A stretch of 64,000 nucleotides of DNA, taken from the NCBI RefSeq assembly GCF_002551005.1, contig NZ_NVOY01000003.1:177040-241039 (forward strand). Reading direction: 5' to 3'. The translations under genes and the position numbers were made by a program. Below, piece by piece: positions 1-6,561 of this stretch. This DNA comes from Bacillus pseudomycoides (GTDB lineage Bacteria > Bacillota > Bacilli > Bacillales > Bacillaceae_G). The notes under the pieces are model-generated. The model saw nothing but the letters and a program-made list of their open reading frames with translations, was not told the DNA's origin and ran no database searches. Positions within the stretch are counted from its first letter, which is position 1. Every line of letters starts with the position of its first letter.

Positions 1-93
1 GACAGAATGAAGTCTAGCTAAAATTAGCCATACACAAAAATCATGGTCACTATTGTTTGGACTGAACTTTATTTGAAACACCAACCTTTCATA

Positions 94-621
94 TCACTGA
101 AATTTATCCCACAAACCTTCAGTAAAACCTTTATCTGAAAGTTTATTAGCAAATTTCATTGTAGAAATTGTATTAGTAGCTTGTTGAGCCAATTGCGCCC
201 TTGAACTTGGTGATAAACCAAGATTGCTCGATAGTTTGTCAAATGTCTTAAAACATGATTGTTTCACTTGAAATGCTGGATGAGCCTTTGACAATCCACG
301 AGCTGACGTATCAAATAAACCATGTTGTTCAATCGCCTCATTACACTCGTCGATGGTACTTAAACAATCTGAAATTTGATGTAGCGTTAATATATCGACA
401 GACGCCAGTACATTCGGCATAGCGCTTTTCAAATAATTTAGTACAAAGAAATAATACTTTTTTTCACGTTCTTGCATATTTGGAAACATTTCCTCAGGAG
501 TATCAAGAAATGAAACGTCAATTGCCATCAATTCTTCACGTTTTTGAATTTCCTTCAATTCCTCTTTAGACTTGTTTGGATTACCATGTCTTAATTGAAC
601 GGGTTTTCGTGGTCTACTCAT
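94..621 (-). CDS. Phage terminase small subunit, P27 family
   Basis: A 175-residue protein resembling P27-type terminase small subunits, which recognise viral DNA for the large-subunit packaging motor. The basic N-terminus (MSRPRKPVQLRHGNPNKS), the helical middle and the C-terminal stretch GLSPSSRAQLAQQ are typical of the family. ATG at 621 is preferred because GAGGTG lies 6 nt upstream; a GTG three codons earlier overlaps that site. The large subunit would be expected further left, outside the window; only 93 bases remain and they show no convincing start. It is the only clear phage packaging gene seen, so it marks the left part of the window as prophage or phage-satellite DNA. Family call is by motif recognition. 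Confidence 0.75.
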   Translation of the reverse strand: MSRPRKPVQLRHGNPNKSKEELKEIQKREELMAIDVSFLDTPEEMFPNMQEREKKYYFFVLNYLKSAMPNVLASVDILTLHQISDCLSTIDECNEAIEQHGLFDTSARGLSKAHPAFQVKQSCFKTFDKLSSNLGLSPSSRAQLAQQATNTISTMKFANKLSDKGFTEGLWDKFQ

Positions 622-631
622 ATCATTCACC

Positions 632-745
632 TCAATTCTTTATTGAAAACTTAAACTTCTCTACAGCTCCTATAGTTTTAATAAGTGCTCTGTACGTTTG
701 CGTGCTCAAGTTATCATCTGTACCATACCCATTTTTTCTGGACTA
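632..745 (-). other. Short open stretch, possible gene remnant
   Basis: The minus strand from about 745 to a TGA at 632-634 encodes a protein-like stretch (GYGTDDNLSTQTYRALIK and onward to KFKFSIKN) with no ATG in frame and a TAG just upstream. It ends immediately before the terminase ribosome-binding site. It may be the tail of a decayed phage gene or a very short gene with a TTG start. No function can be assigned. Confidence 0.25.
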
Positions 746-762
746 ATACGGGCGTATAGTTC

Positions 763-1053
763 TTAATCTCTCTTTAAAATATTTGTTATCACACGTTTTT
801 CTTGAACATTTAGTTCATTCTTCACGATATATTTTGTGACCAATACCAATAACACTCTATTGTTCTTTAACTGTTCTATCTGTTTGTGTATTTGTTCAAG
901 TAACTGTTTATCCTCTGTCTGTTCCTCAACATCATTGAGCAACTGTATCTGCATATCAATCAACTTCAACGTACCATTAGTATTCATTAATAATATTTCA
1001 TCTATTTGAGCCAATTGTGTATTTGTTGTATTAAGTACTTCATCAGTAATCAA
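763..1053 (-). CDS. Small helical/coiled-coil protein, unknown
   Basis: A 96-residue protein, not recognised. It is rich in Gln, Glu, Leu and Asn and looks helical throughout, with a probable coiled coil around residues 30-75 (stretches such as LLEQIHKQIEQLKNNRVLL). The start is TTG at 1053, with GGTGG about 9 nt upstream. It has no membrane segment and no cysteines. It lies between the terminase gene and a strong minus-strand terminator at 1104-1141, so it probably has its own promoter in the short gap. It may be a phage accessory protein. Confidence 0.5.
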   Translation of the reverse strand: MITDEVLNTTNTQLAQIDEILLMNTNGTLKLIDMQIQLLNDVEEQTEDKQLLEQIHKQIEQLKNNRVLLVLVTKYIVKNELNVQEKRVITNILKRD

Positions 1054-1103
1054 TAATGTTACACCACCAATCTGTTTGTTATGATTTATTATGTATTAGT
1101 AAT

Positions 1104-1141
1104 AAAAAAATTGCTCCACTAACACAGATGGTTAATGGAGC
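1104..1141 (-). terminator. Rho-independent terminator, minus strand
   Basis: An 11-bp stem (1113-1123 with 1131-1141, one wobble) is followed on the minus strand by a run of seven T (A-run 1104-1110). It should stop transcription arriving from the 1395-2384 gene. Confidence 0.75.
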
Positions 1142-1152
1142 GTAAGGAGAAC

Positions 1153-1359
1153 ATGCCAAAAAGATTTCATGTAGCACTTGACCAAAATGCTACTAAGTCT
1201 ATGATGGATATAAAAAAGAAATATGTATTGCTACTTATCGATGAAGTAATAAGTAGCATAATGACATTCGTGAACTTGCAAAAAAATTTCGAAAATATAA
1301 AGGAGCATAATGGTTTCTACATTAGAACCCTGAGGAGGTTCGTATTTACCATTACATAA
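1153..1359 (+). CDS. Small ORF of doubtful status, possibly frameshifted
   Basis: A 68-codon reading frame (MPKRFHVALDQN...) begins at ATG 1153 after a good AAGGAG site at 1144-1149. The second half looks wrong in this frame. In another frame the segment around 1260-1311 reads DIRELAKKFRKYKGA followed by a stop, which is far more protein-like. This suggests an intact ancestor of about 55 residues with an indel near 1250. It is the only plus-strand gene candidate in the first 9 kb and is convergent with the terminator at 1104-1141. It could be a decayed gene or spurious. Confidence 0.3.
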   Translation: MPKRFHVALDQNATKSMMDIKKKYVLLLIDEVISSIMTFVNLQKNFENIKEHNGFYIRTLRRFVFTIT

Positions 1360-1394
1360 TATATTGGAGAAATCTCTCTCCTCTGGTCAAAAAT

Positions 1395-2384
1395 CTAACA
1401 AATTTTTTCTAATTTATTTATCAAACGTTCAAGACGGTAGCGATATGTTGTACGTTTACCACTTTCCTTTAAACATTCCACTAAATCACCTTTATAATGA
1501 TTCTGTAACAAATTAATCATTTCAATATCTTTTTCATCTAAAACACCAATTTCAATATTCTTTTCAATAGCCGCTTCCAAATCAATGATCGGAATAATTT
1601 CAGTCGGATTTGTAATTGCATTTTTATCCGCCACAAGCCATTTGAAAATTTGTTGATGCCTATTTGTTACAATATCTTCACTAAATTCAGCAATATATTT
1701 TTTGTTTGCTCTTTCACCCGTTCTTTTTTGTACGGTTTCAAATTTGGTATAAGAACGAACAATACTTCCAATGTCTTCATACAATAATTCCTTAATCCTT
1801 TTTCTATTTATCATTATTTTTTTCTTAGAACATGTTGTACGAATTTCCGATAAATAATATTGAATCGTATTATAAATTCCTTCTACGAGTCCTCTAGCAT
1901 CTTCATTTTGTAATGTTTGACAACACCATAAATCTTCAAACATCGCACCATCGTTAATTAATTCATAATCTCCTTTCAACAACTGGTATACAGTATCTTC
2001 ATATTTTAATAACCGTTCCTTATTAATTAGAGCACTTGTCAATTCAAATTCAGCAGTTGTTTCTTCATTATCACTTGAATATGATGGAAGTCCCTGTTCA
2101 TTCATTTCAACATCTTTCATTCTCTTTTCATCTAATATGTTGTATTCATTTTTCTTTGTTGTAAGATTTTCACTTTCAAGAATATATCCCGCAAGAAAAT
2201 CTAATATTTCATTGATTGTATTTGTTGTTTTACTATCACTTGTTACCTTCTTTGCATTAAATGAATACAAATGGTCATTAAGATTGTATTTTTCTACAAT
2301 TTTGGATACTTCATCCATTCTTTTTTCAGTATCCCTTTCATAACTCAATTCCTTTTTAATATCTCTCATCACGTTTCTTAGCAT
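1395..2384 (-). CDS. Unknown 329-aa protein with a sigma-like C-terminal helix-turn-helix
   Basis: Not recognised as a named family. The start ATG 2384 follows AAAGGAGACC. The protein is charged and largely helical, without signal peptide or membrane segments. The last 55 residues (from about DEKDIEMINLLQNHYKGD through TYRYRLERLINKLEKIC) have the layout of a sigma region 4/ArpU-type helix-turn-helix: an acidic first helix, a short turn and a basic recognition-like helix. Many phages and plasmids use such small regulators for late genes, so a role as an element-encoded transcription regulator is an inference. It is followed by the terminator at 1104-1141 rather than by a clear partner gene. 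Confidence 0.6.
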   Translation of the reverse strand: MLRNVMRDIKKELSYERDTEKRMDEVSKIVEKYNLNDHLYSFNAKKVTSDSKTTNTINEILDFLAGYILESENLTTKKNEYNILDEKRMKDVEMNEQGLPSYSSDNEETTAEFELTSALINKERLLKYEDTVYQLLKGDYELINDGAMFEDLWCCQTLQNEDARGLVEGIYNTIQYYLSEIRTTCSKKKIMINRKRIKELLYEDIGSIVRSYTKFETVQKRTGERANKKYIAEFSEDIVTNRHQQIFKWLVADKNAITNPTEIIPIIDLEAAIEKNIEIGVLDEKDIEMINLLQNHYKGDLVECLKESGKRTTYRYRLERLINKLEKIC

Positions 2385-2412
2385 TTTATTGGTCTCCTTT
2401 TATCTCTTTGTA

Positions 2413-2449
2413 CAAAATAAAAGAGCCCGTTATTTAATCTAACGAGCCC
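2413..2449 (-). terminator. Terminator after the 59-aa gene
   Basis: A 10-bp stem with wobbles (2423-2432 with 2440-2449) is followed by TTTTATTTTG on the minus strand. It overlaps the stop codon of the 2434-2613 gene. Confidence 0.75.
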
Positions 2450-2613
2450 TTCATCATTTCCTCTAGTAATTTAATTGTCGCTTTGCTATATTCATAAACA
2501 TATATTGTTTCTCTTGGATACTCGAACCTTGTAATTGGTTCCATACCATATGAACTTAAATTCAAATAATATCTTGAATTATATAAATAAATTCTTCCAT
2601 TTTTAATTTCCAT
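2434..2613 (-). CDS. Small conserved-type protein, unknown (59 aa)
   Basis: ATG 2613 follows a strong AAGGAGAT at 2621-2628, so the shorter start is chosen over an upstream in-frame ATG. The 59-residue product (MEIKNGRIYLYNSRYY... to LLEEMMKGSLD) has a beta-rich N-terminal half and a helical end. The arrangement, with strands, a hydrophobic IYVYEY-type strand and then a helix, loosely recalls the small DUF5659-like proteins also suggested for the 4271-4435 gene. It has its own terminator at 2413-2449. No function is known. Confidence 0.55.
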   Translation of the reverse strand: MEIKNGRIYLYNSRYYLNLSSYGMEPITRFEYPRETIYVYEYSKATIKLLEEMMKGSLD

Positions 2614-2763
2614 AAAACAAATCTCCTTTATACAAATAACCACAACCATAAACACATAATCATAACAACATTTCTAACTTTTTCTTTAACCCCATTAATC
2701 CCCATTTCACCAACACTCCTCTTAAAATTAAATAAGTGCCATCATTTTTATGATCGCACCTAA

Positions 2764-2976
2764 TTAACTATCTTGTTTCATGTTTTGTTGTTGAATATAT
2801 TGACTCCAATATACTTTCACATAGCTTATCGAAATTTCTTTTAAACCTTTTTTTCTAAGTTCTTCATTTAATTGCTCATGAACTTCTTTGTGAGTTAACC
2901 CTTGAAGCTTTAATTCAATTAACCTTTTCTTTTTCCAATAAATCTGTTTTTGTTTTTCCGTCATTAAAAATTCCAT
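2764..2976 (-). CDS. Small basic helical protein, possibly DNA-binding (70 aa)
   Basis: The start is ATG 2976 with GAGGTG 8 nt upstream; a TTG nine codons earlier is less likely. The product is Lys/Gln-rich (MEFLMTEKQKQIYWKKKRLI) and its middle, LKLQGLTHKEVHEQLNEELR, reads like a helix-turn-helix. The gene lies directly downstream of the first copy of the 60-bp repeat with a 16-bp palindrome (2999-3057), so it is probably controlled from there. It may be a small element regulator; this is inference. Confidence 0.55.
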   Translation of the reverse strand: MEFLMTEKQKQIYWKKKRLIELKLQGLTHKEVHEQLNEELRKKGLKEISISYVKVYWSQYIQQQNMKQDS

Positions 2977-2998
2977 ATTTAACACCTCATATATTTTA

Positions 2999-3057
2999 GT
3001 CAATAATTATTAACCCCACATTATATACATGCTTTCGAAGAGCATTTGTAAACCATG
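2999..3057. repeat. 60-bp repeat, copy 1, containing a 16-bp palindrome
   Basis: It is nearly identical in layout to 4508-4567: both start with the near-perfect palindrome GTCAATAATTATTAAC and end with GTAAACCATG. The middle carries a second small palindrome around TTCGAA. Read on the minus strand it holds TTTACA and TATAAT elements (21 bp apart, long for sigma-A) upstream of the 70-aa gene. It is a likely operator/promoter region. Confidence 0.7.
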
Positions 3058-3077
3058 AGACCTAATATTTTTAAGCA

Positions 3078-3104
3078 AAATAAAAAACTATCATTTCTTG
3101 ATAG
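3078..3104 (-). terminator. Terminator after the 361-aa gene
   Basis: The stem CTATCA/TGATAG (3088-3093 with 3099-3104) is followed by TTTTTTATTTT on the minus strand. It lies 12 nt past the stop of 3116-4201. Confidence 0.65.
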
Positions 3105-3115
3105 CCATAAAAGTT

Positions 3116-4201
3116 TTATACAACCGAACTCATTACATTTTCTAATACCTTGTCATTCCCTTTTACATTTTGCGATATATCTGGAACTACATAAATTTCT
3201 CGTTCTACTTTTTTACAAATAACCCTTCCTTTGAATATCCTCGGTACTTTTGTAAATGTATCTTTTTCAACATGTAATTCATTGGCTCGAATCGTTTTCA
3301 CAATTGGTTTTTCAACTTGTTGAACCTTCATAAATTCAAAATTTCTAACAAGCTCTATAACAGATGCATATTTTTGTTTTGTACCCTTTTTATCATCAAT
3401 GACTGAAGTTTCATTTTCCTTGTTCTCGGCCTCATCTTTGTTATGAAAATAAATTTCAAAAACACTTTGCGCCTTTTCTGTAAGAACCTTTGACAATGTT
3501 CTTTTTGGTAAATAACCAAATTCTTCAATACAAGAATATATAGCTTGTTCTTTACACTGTTTCCGATAACGATTAATTGCCCACGCATCACCATTCGCTT
3601 TATCAATTAATGGCATTATCATATTTTTTTCTACTTCATTAATATAATCAACCATTTCCCTATATTCTAAATAAGAAACTTCTTTACGTTCTTTTTTATA
3701 CACTTTATAATAAGTCCATTTGTTTGGATCAATTCCTTTTCCAAAAAGTTCACCTGTTTCACCGTCAAAACGAATACCTTCAATTATTTGTTTTTGTTTT
3801 GGAATAATACCTATCTCTTGGAACTTCCGCATATATACGGATATTGTTTGCCTTGTATAATTTCTTTCTAATTCTTCAAACTTCCCTAATTCTTCATAAC
3901 TAAAAATGGTTCTATCACCGGTCATTAATAAATGAAGCAATTTTTCCGCTGTCCTTTCATTTGGAAAACTAACTTCAAACTCAGCAATTTTCTCACATGC
4001 TTGAATAAATTCGCTTTTTTGTTTTTCCTTAAAACCTATAATATTTAATCCAATCGTTTTACGACCTTCTTTAACTATTTGATACTCATAAAATGGAGCG
4101 ATATTTCTATTAATTAATTTTGCTCTTCCGTTACTCTTTGTAAATTGGACATTTAATATTTCTTGTAACTCTTCCCAACTGTAATATTGAACTTTTAGCA
4201 T
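3116..4201 (-). CDS. Unknown 361-aa protein, possible replication/DNA-binding protein of the element
   Basis: Not recognised by name. ATG 4201 follows GAAAGGAAAAC. Residues 85-140 (AEKLLHLLMTGDR... TRQTISVYMRKFQEIGIIPK) read like a winged-helix DNA-binding module. The rest is charged and helical, with a low-complexity acidic linker near residue 255 and no membrane segment. It is flanked by the two 60-bp repeats and lies downstream of the hairpin-rich non-coding region at 4500-4920. Size, N-terminal HTH and neighbouring repeats would fit a plasmid- or satellite-type replication initiator, but no catalytic motif is visible, so this remains a guess. Confidence 0.55.
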   Translation of the reverse strand: MLKVQYYSWEELQEILNVQFTKSNGRAKLINRNIAPFYEYQIVKEGRKTIGLNIIGFKEKQKSEFIQACEKIAEFEVSFPNERTAEKLLHLLMTGDRTIFSYEELGKFEELERNYTRQTISVYMRKFQEIGIIPKQKQIIEGIRFDGETGELFGKGIDPNKWTYYKVYKKERKEVSYLEYREMVDYINEVEKNMIMPLIDKANGDAWAINRYRKQCKEQAIYSCIEEFGYLPKRTLSKVLTEKAQSVFEIYFHNKDEAENKENETSVIDDKKGTKQKYASVIELVRNFEFMKVQQVEKPIVKTIRANELHVEKDTFTKVPRIFKGRVICKKVEREIYVVPDISQNVKGNDKVLENVMSSVV

Positions 4202-4270
4202 TATGAATGTTTTCCTTTCATTGAAATTAGTTTATTAGCATGTTTTTAAATGTTATGGTATACCGTTTCG

Positions 4271-4435
4271 TTACATTGATAACACCTCAAGCGAAAGTCG
4301 TAATTTTTTATCATCTTCAAATATATAGACCATTAAATTTCCATTTCGATAATTTGTTTCAGTTTCAATCAAATTACAACCAATAATCACTAATTTTTCG
4401 GCAAGCGATTTTTTAAAGATTCTTTTCTTCCGCAT
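4271..4435 (-). CDS. Small DUF5659-like protein (54 aa)
   Basis: ATG 4435 follows AGAGGAG with good spacing; an upstream GTG or ATG in the same frame would run through the terminator at 4458-4488. The 54-residue product (MRKKRIFKKSLAEKLVIIGC and onward) has the pattern 'basic start, LAEKL, G-C, polar strand, VYIFEDDKKLR' that I associate with DUF5659, a small family common in Bacillus mobile elements with no known function. It is downstream of the second 60-bp repeat. Confidence 0.5.
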   Translation of the reverse strand: MRKKRIFKKSLAEKLVIIGCNLIETETNYRNGNLMVYIFEDDKKLRLSLEVLSM

Positions 4436-4457
4436 ATTTTCACTCCTCTTAAAACAA

Positions 4458-4488
4458 AAAAACACATCCGTCAAAGATGTGTTTTTGT
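4458..4488. terminator. Bidirectional terminator between the second repeat and the 54-aa gene
   Basis: An 11-bp stem (4458-4468 with 4476-4486) is flanked by T-rich runs on both strands. On the minus strand it sits between the repeat at 4508-4567 and the 54-aa gene, so it could attenuate a leader transcript as well as end one from further upstream. Confidence 0.65.
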
Positions 4489-4507
4489 TATTTTTATATT
4501 TTTATTG

Positions 4508-4567
4508 GTCAATAATTATTAACCCCTACATAATATATATGTTCTAGAAGCCGATTCGTAAACCATG
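4508..4567. repeat. 60-bp repeat, copy 2
   Basis: Direct repeat of 2999-3057, beginning GTCAATAATTATTAAC and ending GTAAACCATG. Its internal palindrome is TTCTAGAA where copy 1 has TTCGAA. The conservation is concentrated in the 16-bp palindrome and the promoter-like segment. Confidence 0.7.
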
Positions 4568-4922
4568 TTTCTGAAAAAAATTTAAAAATTTGTATATGAA
4601 TCTATAACCAGATATCTTTGATTGTGAGAAGCTTGCTTCGAACTAGTGGTGCTTCTTTGGAAGCACCACTGTCTGCAATTATACATATATATTGCAATCA
4701 CAAAAGAACTTATATGTTACTTGAAACACTATAAATAATTACAGAACAACCTGCGGTCGTTCTGCTTCGCAACAAGTTGCTCAGTGTGTTGTTTGTTTCA
4801 GATTATTTAATATCATGATATAAATCAAATTATACCGATTCATTTAACGATATTATATATATATATTCAATGTTAAATGCATCGGTATACGTTCGTTCAT
4901 TTCGATGTAATAATACTCTCTG
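4568..4922. other. Hairpin-rich non-coding region, possible origin or regulatory RNA region
   Basis: No coding frame was found over 355 bases. It contains at least four inverted repeats: AGTGGTGCTTC with its complement (about 4638-4664), TGCAAT with ATTGCA (about 4674-4695), AGAACAACC with GGTCGTTCT (about 4742-4762), and the long near-perfect repeat at 4831-4889. None is followed by a clear T-run. Dense hairpins next to a putative replication protein are what one sees at plasmid or satellite origins; this is inference. Confidence 0.45.
4831..4889. repeat. 18-bp inverted repeat around an AT-rich spacer
   Basis: The arms TATACCGATTCATTTAAC (4831-4848) and GTTAAATGCATCGGTATA (4872-4889) pair with one mismatch around a 23-bp spacer that is almost pure A/T. 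The outer GGTATAC and following GTTCGTT-like sequence recur near 4255-4280, just upstream of the 361-aa gene. This suggests a shared protein-binding site. Confidence 0.7.
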
Positions 4923-5381
4923 CTAATTAATATATTGTGTGTTAATGAGCTGTCTTTGTAAAAATGTGATTTTTAAAATCACTTCATGTGTGTATCCATT
5001 TTCATCAACTGCTACTAATTTATCAAATTTATGTACTTTCTTTTTATTATTGCCAACCGCAATTGCACCTACAATCGCACCTACGCCTCCTGTTAATGCC
5101 CCACCAACAGCTGCACCTGCAATTTTCTTAGTTGCAGATTTTTTTATTTCTGTTTCATGATACTCACTACAAGCGATAATTTTCACTTTATGTTTCCGAT
5201 TAATCATTGCATATCCATCTTTCGTTTTACCCATTGCAAAATGTTTTGTAAATATGTGATTTTCTCCTCCAACAACCTCACAATTTAACTTATCTGTTAA
5301 TGTCTTATCAATGTCTTTTTGCTCTGCAATTGCTTCTTTTGCATTTTTTACATTTGCTTTTAAATTATCGAAAAATCCCAC
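4923..5381 (-). CDS. Unknown protein with glycine-zipper segment (152 aa)
   Basis: The GTG at 5381 is chosen because AGAGGAG lies 8 nt upstream; two earlier alternative starts overlap that site. The N-terminal third is helical and charged (MGFFDNLKANVKNAKEAIAE). Residues 90-115 form a glycine-zipper hydrophobic segment (AGAAVGGALTGGVGAIVGAI) that could insert in a membrane or drive oligomerisation. After it comes a basic turn and a beta-type C-terminus. A sigma-A-like promoter (TTACAC, 16 bp, TATAAT) is visible at about 5432-5459. Function unknown; it could be a small membrane-active or superinfection-type protein of the element. Confidence 0.55.
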   Translation of the reverse strand: MGFFDNLKANVKNAKEAIAEQKDIDKTLTDKLNCEVVGGENHIFTKHFAMGKTKDGYAMINRKHKVKIIACSEYHETEIKKSATKKIAGAAVGGALTGGVGAIVGAIAVGNNKKKVHKFDKLVAVDENGYTHEVILKITFLQRQLINTQYIN

Positions 5382-5474
5382 TTTCAACACTCCTCTGCCC
5401 CATTTACAACCTAATAATTCATCATAACTTCATTATAAATGGTTCATTGGAATGTGTAACCATTATGTGATAAA

Positions 5475-5510
5475 CCAAAATAAAAGACCCACTATAAAAT
5501 TAGTAGGTCT
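5475..5510 (-). terminator. Terminator after 5492-5878
   Basis: A 10-bp stem (5485-5494 with 5501-5510, one wobble) is followed by TTTTATTTTGG on the minus strand. It overlaps the gene's stop codon. Confidence 0.75.
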
Positions 5511-5878
5511 ATATCTGGATGCCCTTTAAAAAGTTTTATTATTCCGACTTTTCTTGCGTGTTCTTCCCAATCTCTTACATGTTTTTCAAATACTTCTTCA
5601 CCATACACATCTCTTATATACTCATGCATATCAAATTCATATGGATCCACAAGCCCATCTCTTACTGCTTTGTTTAAAGCTTCCTCAATTTGCAAAATAC
5701 TTATTGTTAAATAATCGAATTGTTTATGTTTGTTCAGTACAAAGAAAGTAAATTCTCGGATTTGTTCAAAGAGTTCTTTTTCCTGTATTTCTTCCTCATT
5801 CTCTAATTGCTGAAAATACATTTCATCAGCAATCCACTCATCATAGCTTTTTCCCTTTTTTAAAATTTTAATTTCCAT
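5492..5878 (-). CDS. Unknown acidic protein, paralogue of the next gene (128 aa)
   Basis: It starts at ATG 5878 after GGGTG. The protein is acidic and helical. From about residue 30 it shares a layout with the 5924-6397 product: E-(Q/A)-REFTFFVLNKHKQ versus EARELAFFVLRNRCE, then an alanine-containing helix, then an aromatic block (FDMHEYIRDVYGEEVFEKHV versus FELEWYIQDHFEEWVYVKHK) and a final IKLF/IKYAL strand. The two genes are adjacent and on the same strand, 45 bases apart, so they look like a tandem duplication that has diverged. Family not recognised. Confidence 0.55.
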   Translation of the reverse strand: MEIKILKKGKSYDEWIADEMYFQQLENEEEIQEKELFEQIREFTFFVLNKHKQFDYLTISILQIEEALNKAVRDGLVDPYEFDMHEYIRDVYGEEVFEKHVRDWEEHARKVGIIKLFKGHPDIDLLIL

Positions 5879-5923
5879 ATAAAAACACCCACTTTTAAAT
5901 TATTATATATAATTTTATTGATT

Positions 5924-6397
5924 TTATTTGTTGATTAAAGTCTTTTCTTTCATATCATCAATTTCCATTTCCGTATAGTATTTAATATCTTCTTTTACCT
6001 CATTTTCATCTGGATTCAATAATGGATATAATGCATACTTAATTTGACGAATAGGCTGCACCATTTCATTAAACTCTTTCCATTCTTGTTTATGTTTAAC
6101 ATAAACCCATTCTTCAAAGTGATCTTGAATATACCATTCTAGTTCGAAATGTTGTAATTCTACCCACATTTGGTCTGCTGCTCTGTCTAAAATAACATCT
6201 ACAACCCCAGGTCTTGTTTTCCAAAATGCTAATTCACATCGATTTCTCAATACGAAAAATGCTAATTCACGAGCTTCTTCAAATACTTGTTCTTTAGGGC
6301 TCCAAATATTGGCCATAGTTGCACCACACTCTGCTCGATTAAATGCTAATTCTTCATAACTCATTTTTTTATCTTTTTTGTTGATAGATTTTAACAT
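5924..6397 (-). CDS. Unknown acidic protein, paralogue of 5492-5878 (157 aa)
   Basis: The start is taken as ATG 6397, 10 nt after AGGAG; an in-frame GTG at 6406 is too close to that site. The product is longer than its neighbour, with an extra N-terminal segment (MLKSINKKDKKMSYEELAF) and an acidic tail. The Trp/Tyr-rich middle (VELQHFELEWYIQDHFEEW) is the part shared with the downstream paralogue. There is no membrane segment and no known catalytic motif. It probably forms one transcript with 5492-5878. Confidence 0.55.
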   Translation of the reverse strand: MLKSINKKDKKMSYEELAFNRAECGATMANIWSPKEQVFEEARELAFFVLRNRCELAFWKTRPGVVDVILDRAADQMWVELQHFELEWYIQDHFEEWVYVKHKQEWKEFNEMVQPIRQIKYALYPLLNPDENEVKEDIKYYTEMEIDDMKEKTLINK

Positions 6398-6498
6398 GCA
6401 AATCACGCTCCTAATTGGTAATTTTTGTATTTTTTCATTTTACACTGTTATTATATATAGAACATTTCAAAACGTAAACCAAACTCGAAAAAATTTTT

Positions 6499-6529
6499 AA
6501 AAAAATAAAAACCCGCTAATTTTAGCGAG
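6499..6529 (-). terminator. Terminator after the kinase gene
   Basis: The stem CGCTAA/TTAGCG with flanking pairs (6512-6519 with 6522-6529) is followed on the minus strand by TTTTTATTTTTTT. It closes the TIR-kinase cassette and separates it from the paralogue pair. Confidence 0.75.
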
Positions 6530-6561
6530 TTTTAAGTACATTTTATAAATTTCTCTCATTA

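Noticed and set aside
1-93. Start of a terminase large subunit on the minus strand
   Set aside because: An open frame runs through, but no convincing start or large-terminase motif is visible in 93 bases.
2999-4567. CRISPR array
   Set aside because: Only two copies, 1.5 kb apart, with genes between them and no spacer pattern.
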